Assembly: GCF_004681185.1 (NCBI RefSeq)
Contig: NZ_SRIF01000001.1
Location: 434,001 to 498,000, forward strand
DNA length: 64,000 bases
Source of the DNA: Haloarcula amylovorans
GTDB lineage: Archaea > Halobacteriota > Halobacteria > Halobacteriales > Haloarculaceae
Reading direction: 5' to 3'
Under the pieces are notes generated by a model. That model was given only the letters and a program-made list of their open reading frames with translations. It made no database searches and was not told the DNA's origin. Shown here piece after piece: positions 49,989-59,400 of the stretch. Made by a program: the position numbers and the translations under genes. Each line of letters opens with the position of its first letter. The first letter of the stretch is position 1.

Positions 49989-51140
49989 TTACAGCGAGTT
50001 CTTCAGTTTCTTGAAGAAGCCCTCTTCGACATCGACTTCCTCGCCGCCGGCCTCGGCGAAGGCTTCGAGCGCCTCTCGCTGTTCGCTGTTGAGGCTGTCG
50101 GGCGTGACGACCTGCACTTGCACGTAGAGGTCGCCGTTGCCGCGGCGGCGCAGGCGAGGCATCCCCTTGTCCTCTAACCTGAACACTTCGCCGCTCTGGG
50201 TCCCCGAGTCGATGTCCATCTCCACCTCGCCGTCGAGCGTTGGGACGGTGATGGTGTCGCCGAAGACGGCCTGCGGGAACGAGATAGCGTGCTGGTGTGA
50301 GAGGTCGTCGCCGTCGCGTTCGAAGTCGGGGTGGCTTCGCACCGAGACCTGAATGAGTAAGTCGCCGTTGGGACCGCCGCGCTCGCCCGGCGCTCCCTCA
50401 CGTTCCATCCGGAGGGTCTGTCCGTCGGCGATGCCGGCCGGGACGTCCACTTCTAGCGTCGCCTCGTTCTGGACGGTGCCGTTGCCGCCGCAGGTCGAAC
50501 AGGTCTCGTCGTACAGCGTGCCGTCGCCCTCACAACGCCGACAGGTTGCGGTCTGCTGGACTCGACCCATCGGTGTCTGTTGGACACGGGTCGTCTGGCC
50601 CTGCCCGTTACACTCCGGACAGGTCTGGGAGTCGGCCTCCGGCGGGTGGCCTTTCCCGTCGCAGTCTTCACACGTCTCGGGCCGCGTGACGGTCAGCTGC
50701 TTCGTCGCGCCGTTGTACGCCTCTTCGAGGTCGATTTCCAGTCGCGTCTGGAGGTCCTGGCCCTGTCGCGGGCGGTTGCCGCCACCGCCGCGTCCGCCGC
50801 CGCCGAAGAACTGGTCGAAGATGTCCTGCATGTCGAAGCCGCCGCCTCCGCCGAAGGGGTCGCCGCCCATGCCGCCGCGACCGCCAGCGCCGCCGCCCGC
50901 TCCACCGCGCTTCTCGGCTTGCTCGAAGCGGTCGTGGCCCATCTGGTCGTACATCTGCCGTTTCTCGTCGTCGGTCAGGACTTCTTTGGCCTTCTTCGCC
51001 TTTTTGAACTTCTCCTCGGCGTTCGGGTCGTCGCTCACGTCGGGATGATACTCCCGGGCCTTCTCGCGGTACGCCTGCTGAATCTCGTCTTCGGAGGCGT
51101 CCCGCGAGACGCCCAGTACCTCGTAGAAATCCTGGCTCAT
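49989..51140 (-). CDS. dnaJ: DnaJ co-chaperone (Hsp40, type I)
   Basis: This 383-residue protein is a full-length DnaJ. The J-domain has YHPDVS (HPD), a Gly-rich linker (about 74-122) follows, then four CxxCxGxG zinc motifs (CEDCDGKG, CPECNGQG, CRRCEGDG, CSTCGGNG) and C-terminal substrate domains. It stimulates DnaK's ATPase. It is on the minus strand, about 4.6 kb from dnaK and 10 kb from grpE, all in the same orientation. ATG at 51140 gives the usual SQDFYEVLGV start. The inverted repeat at 51221-51239 is upstream. Confidence 0.96.
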   Translation of the reverse strand: MSQDFYEVLGVSRDASEDEIQQAYREKAREYHPDVSDDPNAEEKFKKAKKAKEVLTDDEKRQMYDQMGHDRFEQAEKRGGAGGGAGGRGGMGGDPFGGGGGFDMQDIFDQFFGGGGRGGGGNRPRQGQDLQTRLEIDLEEAYNGATKQLTVTRPETCEDCDGKGHPPEADSQTCPECNGQGQTTRVQQTPMGRVQQTATCRRCEGDGTLYDETCSTCGGNGTVQNEATLEVDVPAGIADGQTLRMEREGAPGERGGPNGDLLIQVSVRSHPDFERDGDDLSHQHAISFPQAVFGDTITVPTLDGEVEMDIDSGTQSGEVFRLEDKGMPRLRRRGNGDLYVQVQVVTPDSLNSEQREALEAFAEAGGEEVDVEEGFFKKLKNSL

Positions 51141-51445
51141 TCGTTGTGCGTACGATACTCGATTGAGACACTTCAAAAGAACGGGTCTAGCACAAGGGGC
51201 GTCGAGTCGAGCGACAACTTCTGTTCGGTAGCTGAACAGACAGAACGTATCGCCTGCCAGGACAGATGGTGAGTGAGAATGAAAGGGGCCAACCGTTCGA
51301 CGAGCGAGACCAACTAAGCACTGGACTAAGAGGGGGTATCAGAGCGACCCATAGTTTTTCGCGGATCATGTCTAGTAGTTGTTAGACCTGCGTGCTCTCG
51401 GAACCAAGTTTATTCAAGAGGCTTGCAGGCTCAGGCCGGAATAAT
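51141..51445. other. Intergenic region with inverted repeat, no gene seen
   Basis: No credible gene lies here. CTGTTC at 51221-51226 and GAACAG at 51234-51239 form an inverted repeat 81 bases upstream of dnaJ. TATA-like AGTTTATT near 51408-51415 may serve the plus-strand gene at 51446. The DNA is less GC-rich than the coding parts. Confidence 0.5.
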
Positions 51446-51787
51446 ATGGAGGACAACCGTGTTTCTCTTCGTGTGAGTAACGACAGTGAGAACCCTCGAA
51501 TACAGGATATCAATCTGCGTCTCCAGAAGCTGGGACAGTTCTCTCGATTCTCCCAGGCTGGACTCGGCGTAATCGTTTTGGCCTTTCTCATCGCCGTAAT
51601 TGGACGGTTGCCCCAGAATCTCGAATCGGTGGGCAGTGCAATCGATGCCATCCTTCTTCCCCTGATTTTTGTTGGGATGGGGCTGTTGCTGTACGCTATC
51701 GGAATGCATCTCCACCTGATGCATCTCAACCTCGTGAAGCAAATCCGCAAAAGCGAGGTCGAAGATGCGGACGTACCCAACGAGTGA
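51446..51787 (+). CDS. Hypothetical two-helix membrane protein
   Basis: This 113-residue protein has a polar N-terminus (MEDNRVSLRVSNDSENPRIQD) and a coiled region, followed by two membrane helices (about 37-55 and 68-90) with HLHLMHLNLVKQIRKSE after them. It may form a small oligomeric membrane protein, but no family is recognised. The ATG at 51446 is chosen because the 18 residues upstream in the frame are not conserved-looking. GC content is lower than that of its neighbours. Confidence 0.55.
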   Translation: MEDNRVSLRVSNDSENPRIQDINLRLQKLGQFSRFSQAGLGVIVLAFLIAVIGRLPQNLESVGSAIDAILLPLIFVGMGLLLYAIGMHLHLMHLNLVKQIRKSEVEDADVPNE

Positions 51788-51954
51788 TACTCAAGCGAAC
51801 CCCTGCCCTGCTGAATCTATCCTGTAAGTCAATCACGGCGATTTCAACTAGTGAGAAATCTGTAACGTTGGAACGTATGGAGACCTGTGCTACTCCTTAT
51901 GAGTGACTGAAAGGAACGAAGGAAGCACGCAGCGAGTCACAGCTGTCGAACAGT

Positions 51955-51968
51955 CGGGGCTTTCTGGC
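51955..51968. repeat. 14-base motif shared with 11875-11888
   Basis: CGGGGCTTTCTGGC is identical to the copy at 11875-11888. Each sits in an AT-richer gap near small lineage-specific genes. See the finding on this shared word. Confidence 0.35.
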
Positions 51969-52063
51969 CGTCGAATGCCGATTCTCTGTCGGTCCCGCGA
52001 GTGATCCCCACTGCTAGCGCGTGACCGGGGCGCTTATTTCCGTCCCGCTGGACGAACCAATCG

Positions 52064-52582
52064 ATGAGTACCGACAGGCCATCGAGGGCCCGCGGTGTCG
52101 TGACCGTCGAGCGCATCGCAGTCTGGGGGCTAGCGCTGTTGGCCGTCGCTGGCATCGTCGCCGTCATCGCCGGTCCCGGTGCGGACCTGCGGACCGCGGC
52201 CCCGGACGTTACCGTCGACGGGAGCTACGACGCCGACGCGGGCGCGGTCACGGTCACGCTCGGGGGCGACGAGCAGTTAACCTCGACCAGCACGAACGAA
52301 CTGGCCGTCGTCGTCACCGATGTGAGTCGAAACGAGACGACGAGACTCGTCTGGGCCGACGACGGGAACCTCCCGGTCGGCGCGGGCGACTCCTTCACCG
52401 TGGACGACCCCCGTGTCGACAGCGACGGGAACGGGAACTACCTCGACGGCGATGGCTCCGTCGGCTTCTACCTCGAACCGGGTGATACCGTCGATATCGT
52501 CTGGACCGGCCGTCTCATCGGCGCACCCGACGAGCGCACCGACACGCTTGGAACGGTGACTGTCAGCGACGGAACGGCCTGA
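52064..52582 (+). CDS. Type IV pilin-like secreted protein
   Basis: This 172-residue protein begins STDRPSRARGVVTVERIAVWG, followed by a hydrophobic helix (about 20-38), which resembles a class III signal. The extracellular part ends with AGDSFTVDD and EPGDTVDIVWTG, the turn pattern seen in haloarchaeal pilin and archaellin-like domains. The prepilin-peptidase site is not canonical. Surface attachment or adhesion is the likely role. Confidence 0.6.
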   Translation: MSTDRPSRARGVVTVERIAVWGLALLAVAGIVAVIAGPGADLRTAAPDVTVDGSYDADAGAVTVTLGGDEQLTSTSTNELAVVVTDVSRNETTRLVWADDGNLPVGAGDSFTVDDPRVDSDGNGNYLDGDGSVGFYLEPGDTVDIVWTGRLIGAPDERTDTLGTVTVSDGTA

Positions 52583-52649
52583 TTGTCGAACCGCCAACAC
52601 GATTTTGTTTCAGCGAAGGTTTACCCCCTTCTGTGACGATTGTTCACGC

Positions 52650-54392
52650 ATGGCTACAGAGGACGCGTACCAGGAGCTGTTTCCACTGGATCGGCTCGCA
52701 TCGGACTCGCCGGAACTCGTACAGGTCGGCGGGCGTTCCATCGCGCTGTTTCATCACGAGGGAACCGTCTACGCCGTCGACAACCGGTGTCCGCACATGG
52801 GGTTCCCGCTTTCGAAGGGAACCGTCGACGATGGCCTGCTGACCTGTCACTGGCACCACGCGCGCTTCGAGCTGGCGTGTGGTGACACGCTCGATCCGTG
52901 GGCCGACGACGTACAGACGTTCCCCGTCGAGGTGCGAGACGGAACCATCTATCTCGATCCCGATCCGGAACCCGACGTGCCGCCGGTGACCCACTGGCGC
53001 AACCGCCTCGCAGACTCGATGCAGGAGAACATCGACCTCGTCGCGGCGAAGGCCGTCATCAACGTAGACGACCTCGGCGAGGGCTTCTCGACGCCGCTCG
53101 AAACCGCCGTCGATTTCGGCATCACCTATCGAGCGATGGGATGGGGCCGTGGCCTGACGACGCTGGGCGCGATGGCGAACCTCTATGACGACGTAGCGCA
53201 CGCCGAGAAGTTGCGAGCGATGTACGTTGGCGTCACCGAGGTGGCGGACGACTCGGCCGGCGAGCCGCCGCGTTTCGACCAGTACGAACTCCGCAACGGC
53301 GACCTCTCGAAGGCCCGTCTGAAGTCGTGGTTCCGCGACACCTGCGAGGTCCGTGACAGTGACGGGGCCGAGCGGTGTCTGCGAACCGCCGCCGCCCACC
53401 TCCCGCCCGAGGACGTCGTCGAGATCCTGCTGGCCGCGGCGACAGACCACCTCTACATGAACGCCAGCCATACCCTCGACTTCGTCAACAAGGCCGTCGA
53501 TACCCTCAACCACGTTGGCTGGGCGAAGGCCGAAGACGTCCTCGCTGCCACCGTCGAGCAGTTCACCGATGCCAGTCGAAGTGAGGAACGGTCCCAGTGG
53601 CGACAGCCCATCGACGTGGCGGAACTGTGTTTCGACGCGTACGAGGCGCTGCCGGACCTCGTCGCCGCTGGCGAGGATCGCGAGTGGGAACGCCCCGATG
53701 ACTTCGTCGAGACGCTGCTTGCCGACGACCCGCACGTCGTGGTCGAGGCACTCGAAGACGCTATCCGGCAGGGCGCGACGGCCGAACAACTCGCGCGCGC
53801 CGTCGCGCTGGCTGCGACTCGCCGCGTCGCTCACTTCGCCACGAGCAACGAGTTCAGCGACTGGAATACGGTACATCACACGTTCAGCTACGCCAACGCC
53901 GCCCACGCACTCGCGGCCCGGACCGACGCCATCGAAGCCTACAAACCCTGCTTCGACGGCGCGATGTCGGTCTACCTCGACCGCTTCCTCAATACACCGG
54001 CCGCGCCGCTCCCCGAGCCCGGTGAGTCGGCACGCGACCCCGAGACCATCCGCGAGGACCTGCTGGCGACGTTCGACGAACAGGGTCGCGTGAACGAGGC
54101 CGGACAGTTGGTCAGCGAGCACTTCGACGCGGGTGGCGACGCATCCGTGCTAAAGCGCACACTCGCCGAGGGACTGCTCCGCGAAGACGCCGGCTTCCAC
54201 GAACTCCAGAACGTCGAAGCGGCGTTCCGGCAGGCCGAGTTCGCCGAGGACGACGCCGGGCGGCGACTGCCGCTGGTCGCGACCGCTCGCTATCTCGGAG
54301 CGCACTTTCCCACCCGCCGCGAGCGCGAACAGACCTTCACTATCGCCCATCGCTTGTTTCGCGGCGAGGCGATTCACGGCGAGGACGTCTGA
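52650..54392 (+). CDS. Rieske domain fused to a large helical domain
   Basis: This 580-residue protein starts with a Rieske ferredoxin-like domain. Its 2Fe-2S ligands are Cys47 and His49 (CPHMGF) and Cys66 and His69 (CHWHHARF), in the non-bc1 form without disulfide cysteines. The following about 450 residues are helical with conserved His-rich segments: YMNASHTLDFVNKAVDTLNH, DWNTVHHTFSYANAAHALA and HRLFRGEAIHG. The helical part may resemble questin-oxidase-like proteins, although I am not certain. No signal peptide is present. It is probably an oxygenase or an electron-transfer redox enzyme. Confidence 0.75.
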   Translation: MATEDAYQELFPLDRLASDSPELVQVGGRSIALFHHEGTVYAVDNRCPHMGFPLSKGTVDDGLLTCHWHHARFELACGDTLDPWADDVQTFPVEVRDGTIYLDPDPEPDVPPVTHWRNRLADSMQENIDLVAAKAVINVDDLGEGFSTPLETAVDFGITYRAMGWGRGLTTLGAMANLYDDVAHAEKLRAMYVGVTEVADDSAGEPPRFDQYELRNGDLSKARLKSWFRDTCEVRDSDGAERCLRTAAAHLPPEDVVEILLAAATDHLYMNASHTLDFVNKAVDTLNHVGWAKAEDVLAATVEQFTDASRSEERSQWRQPIDVAELCFDAYEALPDLVAAGEDREWERPDDFVETLLADDPHVVVEALEDAIRQGATAEQLARAVALAATRRVAHFATSNEFSDWNTVHHTFSYANAAHALAARTDAIEAYKPCFDGAMSVYLDRFLNTPAAPLPEPGESARDPETIREDLLATFDEQGRVNEAGQLVSEHFDAGGDASVLKRTLAEGLLREDAGFHELQNVEAAFRQAEFAEDDAGRRLPLVATARYLGAHFPTRREREQTFTIAHRLFRGEAIHGEDV

Positions 54393-54515
54393 CCTATTCG
54401 ACTGTCGTTCCCCGAGTCTGGAGGGCGAGCAGCAACGACCCCGCTCGTCCGAACGAACGGTCGTCTTGCAGTTGCAAGTCTGACAGATAACTCCATCGGG
54501 CAAGACACGTCAGCC

Positions 54516-54908
54516 GTGGCACTCACCAGCTCTGTCCTCGGATTCGTGCTGAGCTTCGCTGTCGTCACTATCGCGACGTACATCAGCACGAGCGTGCTCA
54601 CGAGTGACTCCAGTATCGGCTACTCAGCGTTCGCGGCGGGACTGACCTCCTTGGTCTGGTTCGGCGTGACCTACCTCGTCTCCGGTACTATCGGCGTCAA
54701 CGGCTACTGGGTCGCGTTGGGGCCGCTCCTGGCTGTCATCGCGTACTTCCTCACCGTTGACCTCCTCTATGAGGGGTCTATCGTCCGCGCCGTCGGTATC
54801 TCCCTCGGTACGTGGAGCGTCACGTTCGCGATCCTCTTCGCCGCCGCCTCTCTTGGGTACAGCTCGTTCCAGGCACTGGGCGTTCCACCAGCTATTCTGG
54901 CCGGGTAA
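54516..54908 (+). CDS. Hypothetical four-helix membrane protein
   Basis: This 130-residue protein has four hydrophobic segments (about 5-25, 38-58, 66-86 and 94-114). It starts with GTG (ALTSSVLGFVLSFAVVTIAT) and has no charged loop of note. No family is recognised. It follows the Rieske-fusion gene by about 120 bases on the same strand. Confidence 0.6.
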   Translation: MALTSSVLGFVLSFAVVTIATYISTSVLTSDSSIGYSAFAAGLTSLVWFGVTYLVSGTIGVNGYWVALGPLLAVIAYFLTVDLLYEGSIVRAVGISLGTWSVTFAILFAAASLGYSSFQALGVPPAILAG

Positions 54909-55173
54909 GGGGCCCGAACCACGCGCAGCGTTGAACTGAGGCGTTCGTCTCGCAGTCCGACGAACTGCGGTGGCGATTTCTCCTCGTCCACTCGAAAAAT
55001 TGGCTTTATTGAAACTCTCAGTAGATAACATACTCTGACTCGGTTCGGTCAGTACAGGAGATAGACAGAACACTCGGTACAGCGGAATGATGTCCTCGTG
55101 GGTGACCGCTGTGGCGACGGCCTTCGGCCCAACAGCAATAGATTTAAGATCAAATGTATTTGTTTATTAACAT

Positions 55174-55539
55174 ATGGTGGATGAATCTACCACTCGGAGG
55201 GACTTTCTGAAATTTCTCGGCGGTGGTGGTACACTCGGAGTTGGATTTCTGTATTTCAGTACAAGGCCGAAAGTTGTTGAGCAAACAGCCGATGGCCGAC
55301 TGTCCGGGGAAACAGAAATCCTCGTGAGAGTCGCTAATGAGGGGGCAAAAGGGGGTGTGCGTGTTTCAGTTAACATCGTAGATTCAAATTCCCAAGTCAT
55401 CAAAAAGTCGAATAAAGAAGTAACCATGGACAGAAATCAAACGGTGCAAGTAGCCCTCTCCATAACAGTCCCGAACAACGCCGACGCGTTTAACGTCTCG
55501 GCGACAGCTACGAACTTCCCGGGGAACATCCTCTTTTAA
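55174..55539 (+). CDS. Tat-exported small protein of unknown function, AT-richer
   Basis: This 121-residue protein has a Tat signal (TRRDFLKFLGGGGTLGVGF) and a beta-rich exported part (VRVANEGAKGGVRVSVNIVDSN, DRNQTVQVALSITVPNNAD) that resembles an Ig-like fold. Codon use has many A/T-ending codons, unlike most of the window, and it is flanked by AT-richer gaps. It therefore looks like a recent acquisition. No family is recognised. Confidence 0.62.
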   Translation: MVDESTTRRDFLKFLGGGGTLGVGFLYFSTRPKVVEQTADGRLSGETEILVRVANEGAKGGVRVSVNIVDSNSQVIKKSNKEVTMDRNQTVQVALSITVPNNADAFNVSATATNFPGNILF

Positions 55540-55679
55540 CACGTAGTCTGAACACCATATAATCTTCACAAGGAGTTATTTCTACATCAAGTTGGCATGA
55601 ACTGAACGTTCAGCTCGCACACCTAACCAACAGTTTTCTCACGCTGGTGGTACGTGAATAATAATGTTTCAACAGAGCC

Positions 55680-55735
55680 AAAAAACCTCGCTCCGCTCGG
55701 TTTTTTAGACGCTGTCGGACCGCTTCGCGGCCGAC
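55680..55735. terminator. Two hairpins downstream of dnaK
   Basis: AAAAAACC at 55680-55687 pairs with GGTTTTTT at 55699-55706. A second nested hairpin runs GTCGG-A-CCGC-TTC-GCGG-CCGAC at 55714-55735. Both lie just past the dnaK stop codon at 55759-55761, reading on the minus strand. The A/T-flanked one has the form of a bidirectional terminator for dnaK and the plus-strand gene. Confidence 0.65.
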
Positions 55736-55758
55736 GAGTCCAAGCGGAAGACGACGAC

Positions 55759-57657
55759 TTATTCGTCGTCGTCTTGAACGTCTTCGAAGTCGGCGTCGAC
55801 GTACTCCTCGCCCTGTCCGGACGCGCCGCCAGCGCCGCCGGGGCCGCCTGCGCCTGCCCCACCGGGACCGGCACCGCCCATGCCGCCAGCGCCGCCTGCG
55901 GCCTGCTGTTGGGCCTGTCCGTCGTACATCTGCTTGCCGATCTCCTGCAGTTCCTCGGAGAGTTCCTCGGTGACCTGCTCGTAGTCCTCGGTCGTGGCGT
56001 CCTCGTCTTCGAGGGTCTCTTCGACGTCCTCGATCTTCGCCTCGATATCGGACTTGATGTCGTCGTCTAGCTCCTCTTCGTTCTCCTCCATGAGCGTCTC
56101 GGCGCGGCGCACCGCGGCCTCGGCTTCGTTACGGGCCTCGATCTCCTTGCGCCGTTCCTCGTCCTCTTCTGCGTGCTGTTCGGCCTCGTTTTGCATCTCC
56201 TCGATCTGCTCGTCGGAGAGGCCGGCACCGCCCTCGATGGTGATGTCCTCCTTGTTACCCGAGCCCTTGTCCTCGGCTTCGACGTTGACGATGCCGTTCT
56301 CGTCGATGTTGAACGAGACTTCGATCTGAGGCGTGCCGGCGGGGGCCGGCGGGATGCCCGAGAGCGCGAACGCGCCCAGCAGTTCGTTCTCCTCGGCGAT
56401 TTCACGCTCGCCCTGGAAGACGCGGATCTGGACTTGCGTCTGGCTGTCCTGGGCGGTCGTGAAGATCTTCGATTCCTCCGTGGGAATCGTCGTGTTCTTC
56501 TCGATGAGGCGCTCGAAGAGGCCACCCTTGACCTCGACACCCAGCGAGAGCGGCGTCACGTCGAGCAGAACGATGTCGTCGACGTCGCCCGAGAGGACGC
56601 CACCTTGGATGGCCGCGCCCAGCGCGACGGCCTCGTCGGGGTTGACGTTCTTTTTGGGTTCCTGTCCGGTCATCTCCTCGACCTGCGCTTGGACCTGCGG
56701 CATTCGGGTCGACCCGCCGACGAGGATGACCTCGTCGATGTCGCTCTGACTGTAGCCGGCGTCAGAAAGCGCCTGCTCCGTCGGCCCGACGGTGCGCTCG
56801 ATGAGGTCCTCGGTCAGGGACTCGAACTTCGCGCGCGTGAGTTTCTGTTCGAGGTCGAGGGGGCCGTCGTCGGTCGTGGCGATGAACGGGAGATTGATGC
56901 GGGTCTCCTTGCGCGAGGAAAGTTCGACCTTGGCTTCCTCGGCGGCCTCTGTCAGCCGCTGGAGAGCTTGTCGGTCGTCGCGCAGGTCGATGCCGTGCTC
57001 GGACTCGAACTCGTCGGCCAGATAGTCGATGATGGCCTCGTCCCAGTCGTCGCCGCCGAGGTCGTTGTCCCCGTTCGTGGCGACGACTTCGTAGACGCCG
57101 CCGCCGAGATCGAGGATAGAGACGTCGAAGGTCCCCCCGCCGAGGTCGTAGACCAGTACCGTCTGGTCGGACTCGTCGTCGAGCCCGTAGGCCATCGCCG
57201 CGGCCGTCGGCTCGTTGACGATGCGTTCGACCTCGAAGCCAGCGATTTCGCCGGCGTCCTTGGTCGCCTGCCGCTGACGGTCGTTGAAGTATGCGGGGAC
57301 CGTGATGACGGCCTTCTCGATCTCGTCGCCGAGGTACTCCTCGGCGTCGCGCTTGATCTTCTGGAGGATCATCGCCGAGACCTGCTCTGGCGTGTACTCC
57401 TCACCGTCCAGTTCCACGGAGTAGTTCTCCTCGCCCATGTGGCGTTTGATGGACTGGATAGTCTGTGCGGGGTTCTTTACGGCCTGATTCTTCGCTGGCT
57501 TGCCGACGAGGCGCTCCCCGTCGTCGAACGCGACGACGGAGGGTGTCGTCCGCTCGCCTTCCGCGTTGACGATGATTTCGGGGTCGCCACCTTCCATGAC
57601 CGCGAACGCGCTGTTCGTGGTCCCGAGGTCGATACCCAGAATTTTGTTGCTCGCCAT
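55759..57657 (-). CDS. dnaK: DnaK (Hsp70) chaperone
   Basis: This 632-residue protein is a complete Hsp70. The N-terminal ATPase domain starts [15 protein letters not shown] and holds [16 protein letters not shown] and [14 protein letters not shown]. The substrate-binding domain and helical lid follow, and the C-terminal tail is Gly/Ala-rich and acidic (ending FEDVQDDDE). It folds proteins with DnaJ and GrpE. A minus-strand TATA-like TTTTAA near 57684-57692 lies about 31 bases before the ATG, giving a nearly leaderless message. Confidence 0.97.
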   Translation of the reverse strand: MASNKILGIDLGTTNSAFAVMEGGDPEIIVNAEGERTTPSVVAFDDGERLVGKPAKNQAVKNPAQTIQSIKRHMGEENYSVELDGEEYTPEQVSAMILQKIKRDAEEYLGDEIEKAVITVPAYFNDRQRQATKDAGEIAGFEVERIVNEPTAAAMAYGLDDESDQTVLVYDLGGGTFDVSILDLGGGVYEVVATNGDNDLGGDDWDEAIIDYLADEFESEHGIDLRDDRQALQRLTEAAEEAKVELSSRKETRINLPFIATTDDGPLDLEQKLTRAKFESLTEDLIERTVGPTEQALSDAGYSQSDIDEVILVGGSTRMPQVQAQVEEMTGQEPKKNVNPDEAVALGAAIQGGVLSGDVDDIVLLDVTPLSLGVEVKGGLFERLIEKNTTIPTEESKIFTTAQDSQTQVQIRVFQGEREIAEENELLGAFALSGIPPAPAGTPQIEVSFNIDENGIVNVEAEDKGSGNKEDITIEGGAGLSDEQIEEMQNEAEQHAEEDEERRKEIEARNEAEAAVRRAETLMEENEEELDDDIKSDIEAKIEDVEETLEDEDATTEDYEQVTEELSEELQEIGKQMYDGQAQQQAAGGAGGMGGAGPGGAGAGGPGGAGGASGQGEEYVDADFEDVQDDDE

Positions 57658-58092
57658 CTTACCCGGTTATACCTCTCTGCGCCGGTTAAAAGTTGCTAGA
57701 TGTACCGACGACAGTTGCGTCCGAACCGCTCGCTGCCGGTGGTTTCGTCCATCTCGGCCCCCAGTGACCGAATATTATAAGTTGACCGCAAAGTCACCGC
57801 TCAGCGGTCGATAACTATCCGGACGCTCTCGCTCGGCAGTGATATCCTGTGAACCGCGCGTTTTCCGTACTCGTAGACATAACATATATTTAAATCGTAA
57901 AATATACTCATAATTTCTGAGGGGGACGTATACCTCTTCTAGGCTATTTTCGTGTGATTATATAGTTGGTAATAAGATGGGTCGTCTGTAAAAGCCAACG
58001 TGTTACCTTCCCCAGACCTGCGCCGTGCTGGACGTGATCCTCGTCTGAACCGATGGTCCCTGTTTGGTTGTGAAGGTAGCACTGACCCAAAA
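57658..58092. promoter_or_regulatory. Divergent regulatory region between dnaK and the first PPC-like gene
   Basis: No gene is seen in this 435-base gap. It contains the dnaK promoter (57684-57692, minus strand) and a very AT-rich stretch at 57879-57920 (TATATTTAAA). A TATA-like GGTAATAAG at 57968-57976 drives the plus-strand gene, implying a leader of about 100 bases. That leader resembles the one before the paralogue at 59401. Confidence 0.55.
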
Positions 58093-58998
58093 ATGAGACA
58101 GACGAACACTGCACGTATCGGACTAGTCGCGCTCCTCGTCCTCTCCGCAGTCGTCATCGGCGGCATCTTTGCCCCGGGCGCACTCGCCCGAGACGCCGGC
58201 ACTGACACGACGAGCGAGGGTGAGACGACCGCGACGCCGATACACGATGGCGAAACCGTTTCGATGACGACGACTACCGCACAGAACTTCACGTTCGACG
58301 TGACACGCGGCGAGGCGTTCACCCTGACTGCCACTCTCGACGCGAGCACGTCGTCGTTCGACGACATCACCATCAGCGTGTACGACGGGAATGGAACCGA
58401 AGTCGGTGCGCTCTCGGGTGGCGACAACCCCGCGAGTACCAACATCCTGATGGAGGACTTCGACGCGAAAGCGGGTGACGTTGCCGAAGCCAACCAGACG
58501 TATACGGTCCGCGTCACCGAGGAAGGCGAAAAAGAGAAACAGTACGACCTGACCCTCGAAACACACCGACTGGACCAGTACGATCCCGACGAGTCGCCCG
58601 AGTCGGCGACGGTAGTCGATAGCAACGCCACGATCGACGCCGCTGCCGCCAACTACGACGACGACCACTACGCGGTGAATCTCACCGCGGGCGACGAGCT
58701 GGAAATCGATGTCGTCTCAGATGTGCACGACCGCGAGTGGTACGAGCAGGTGTCCGTCACCGCTCCGAACGGCGAGGATGTCGCACTCGACGACTACAAC
58801 GAGTCGTTCGTGGCCGAGCAAAACGGCACGTACATCGTCGAGGTCGGGTTCGAACCCGCCGCGACGATGGACCCATCGCTCGACTCGGCAGCGTACACGC
58901 TCGAACTCGACCACTCGCCCGTCAAAAAGAGTGAGGACCCCCCGGTAGCGGACCCAGAACCCCCGGAGGACGGAACCGAGAACGATAGCTGTCCGTAA
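58093..58998 (+). CDS. Secreted modular protein, first paralogue (PPC-like domain)
   Basis: This 301-residue protein has a Sec signal peptide (about residues 1-33, TARIGLVALLVLSAVVIGG) without a lipobox Cys. The mature part is one module of about 250 residues: an N-terminal beta sandwich (HDGETVSMTTTTAQNFTFDV) followed by a second one beginning YDDDHYAVNLTAGDELEI. It is very acidic. The tail ends in DSCP. The fold resembles PPC (pre-peptidase C-terminal) beta domains. Many Asn-x-Thr/Ser sites suggest glycosylation. A related double-length protein is encoded next. Confidence 0.75.
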   Translation: MRQTNTARIGLVALLVLSAVVIGGIFAPGALARDAGTDTTSEGETTATPIHDGETVSMTTTTAQNFTFDVTRGEAFTLTATLDASTSSFDDITISVYDGNGTEVGALSGGDNPASTNILMEDFDAKAGDVAEANQTYTVRVTEEGEKEKQYDLTLETHRLDQYDPDESPESATVVDSNATIDAAAANYDDDHYAVNLTAGDELEIDVVSDVHDREWYEQVSVTAPNGEDVALDDYNESFVAEQNGTYIVEVGFEPAATMDPSLDSAAYTLELDHSPVKKSEDPPVADPEPPEDGTENDSCP

Positions 58999-59400
58999 CC
59001 ACGGGCTGACACTCCTCCGGTGAAGTACCCTCCTCATTTTTCGGTGAACGAGAGAAATATCGCTGATAGCGGGTTCGCTCGTCGTCCCCTGTGCTGTCCT
59101 ACCCGCGACATTCTGTCAACTATATGCCTGGAACGTCCGGAACTGACGCTGGCCCGATAGGCGACCGCCTCGGCCGAACTTAGCGCGCCTCCAGATAGAC
59201 GGAACAGCCGTCTCACGCCGTCAATGTGGCATTTAGCACACGAATAACGCTATCTGTGGGGGGTTGAATGTTTAGATAAACCGTTTACAACCGATTACCG
59301 CACCGGTAATAAGGTATCTACCGTGAGCACTTCTCTCTGTCGCCTTCCTGCCGGACGAAGCCACTCTCCGTGGTCCCCGATCGGTTTCGGAGGTGACACA
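58999..59400. promoter_or_regulatory. Leader and promoter region before the second PPC-like gene
   Basis: No gene is seen in this 402-base gap. A TATA-like GGTAATAAG at 59305-59313 is identical to the one at 57968-57976. The leader before the gene keeps segments resembling the other one, such as GGTCCC followed by CGGTTT/TGGTTG and a GAAGGT/GGAGGT site, so the duplication included the promoter. An AT-richer stretch lies at 59255-59285. Confidence 0.55.
59389..59396 (+). promoter_or_regulatory. Strong Shine-Dalgarno that fixes a GTG start
   Basis: GGAGGTGA at 59389-59396 is a near-perfect match to the 16S tail. Its GGAGG core ends seven bases before GTG 59401 and 16 before ATG 59410. This spacing favours GTG 59401 as the start. 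Confidence 0.65.

Noticed and set aside
50765..50910. GCC/CCG-rich repeats in dnaJ as a possible microsatellite element
   Set aside because: They encode the Gly/Phe-rich linker that every type I DnaJ has.
52644..54122. Minus-strand frame of 492 codons opposite the Rieske-fusion gene
   Set aside because: The plus-strand protein has a full set of Rieske ligands. The antisense product is low complexity in Val, Arg and Asp.
56173..57699. Plus-strand frame of 508 codons opposite dnaK
   Set aside because: Known artefact: dnaK antisense frames are long in GC-rich genomes. No motif is present, and dnaK is beyond doubt.
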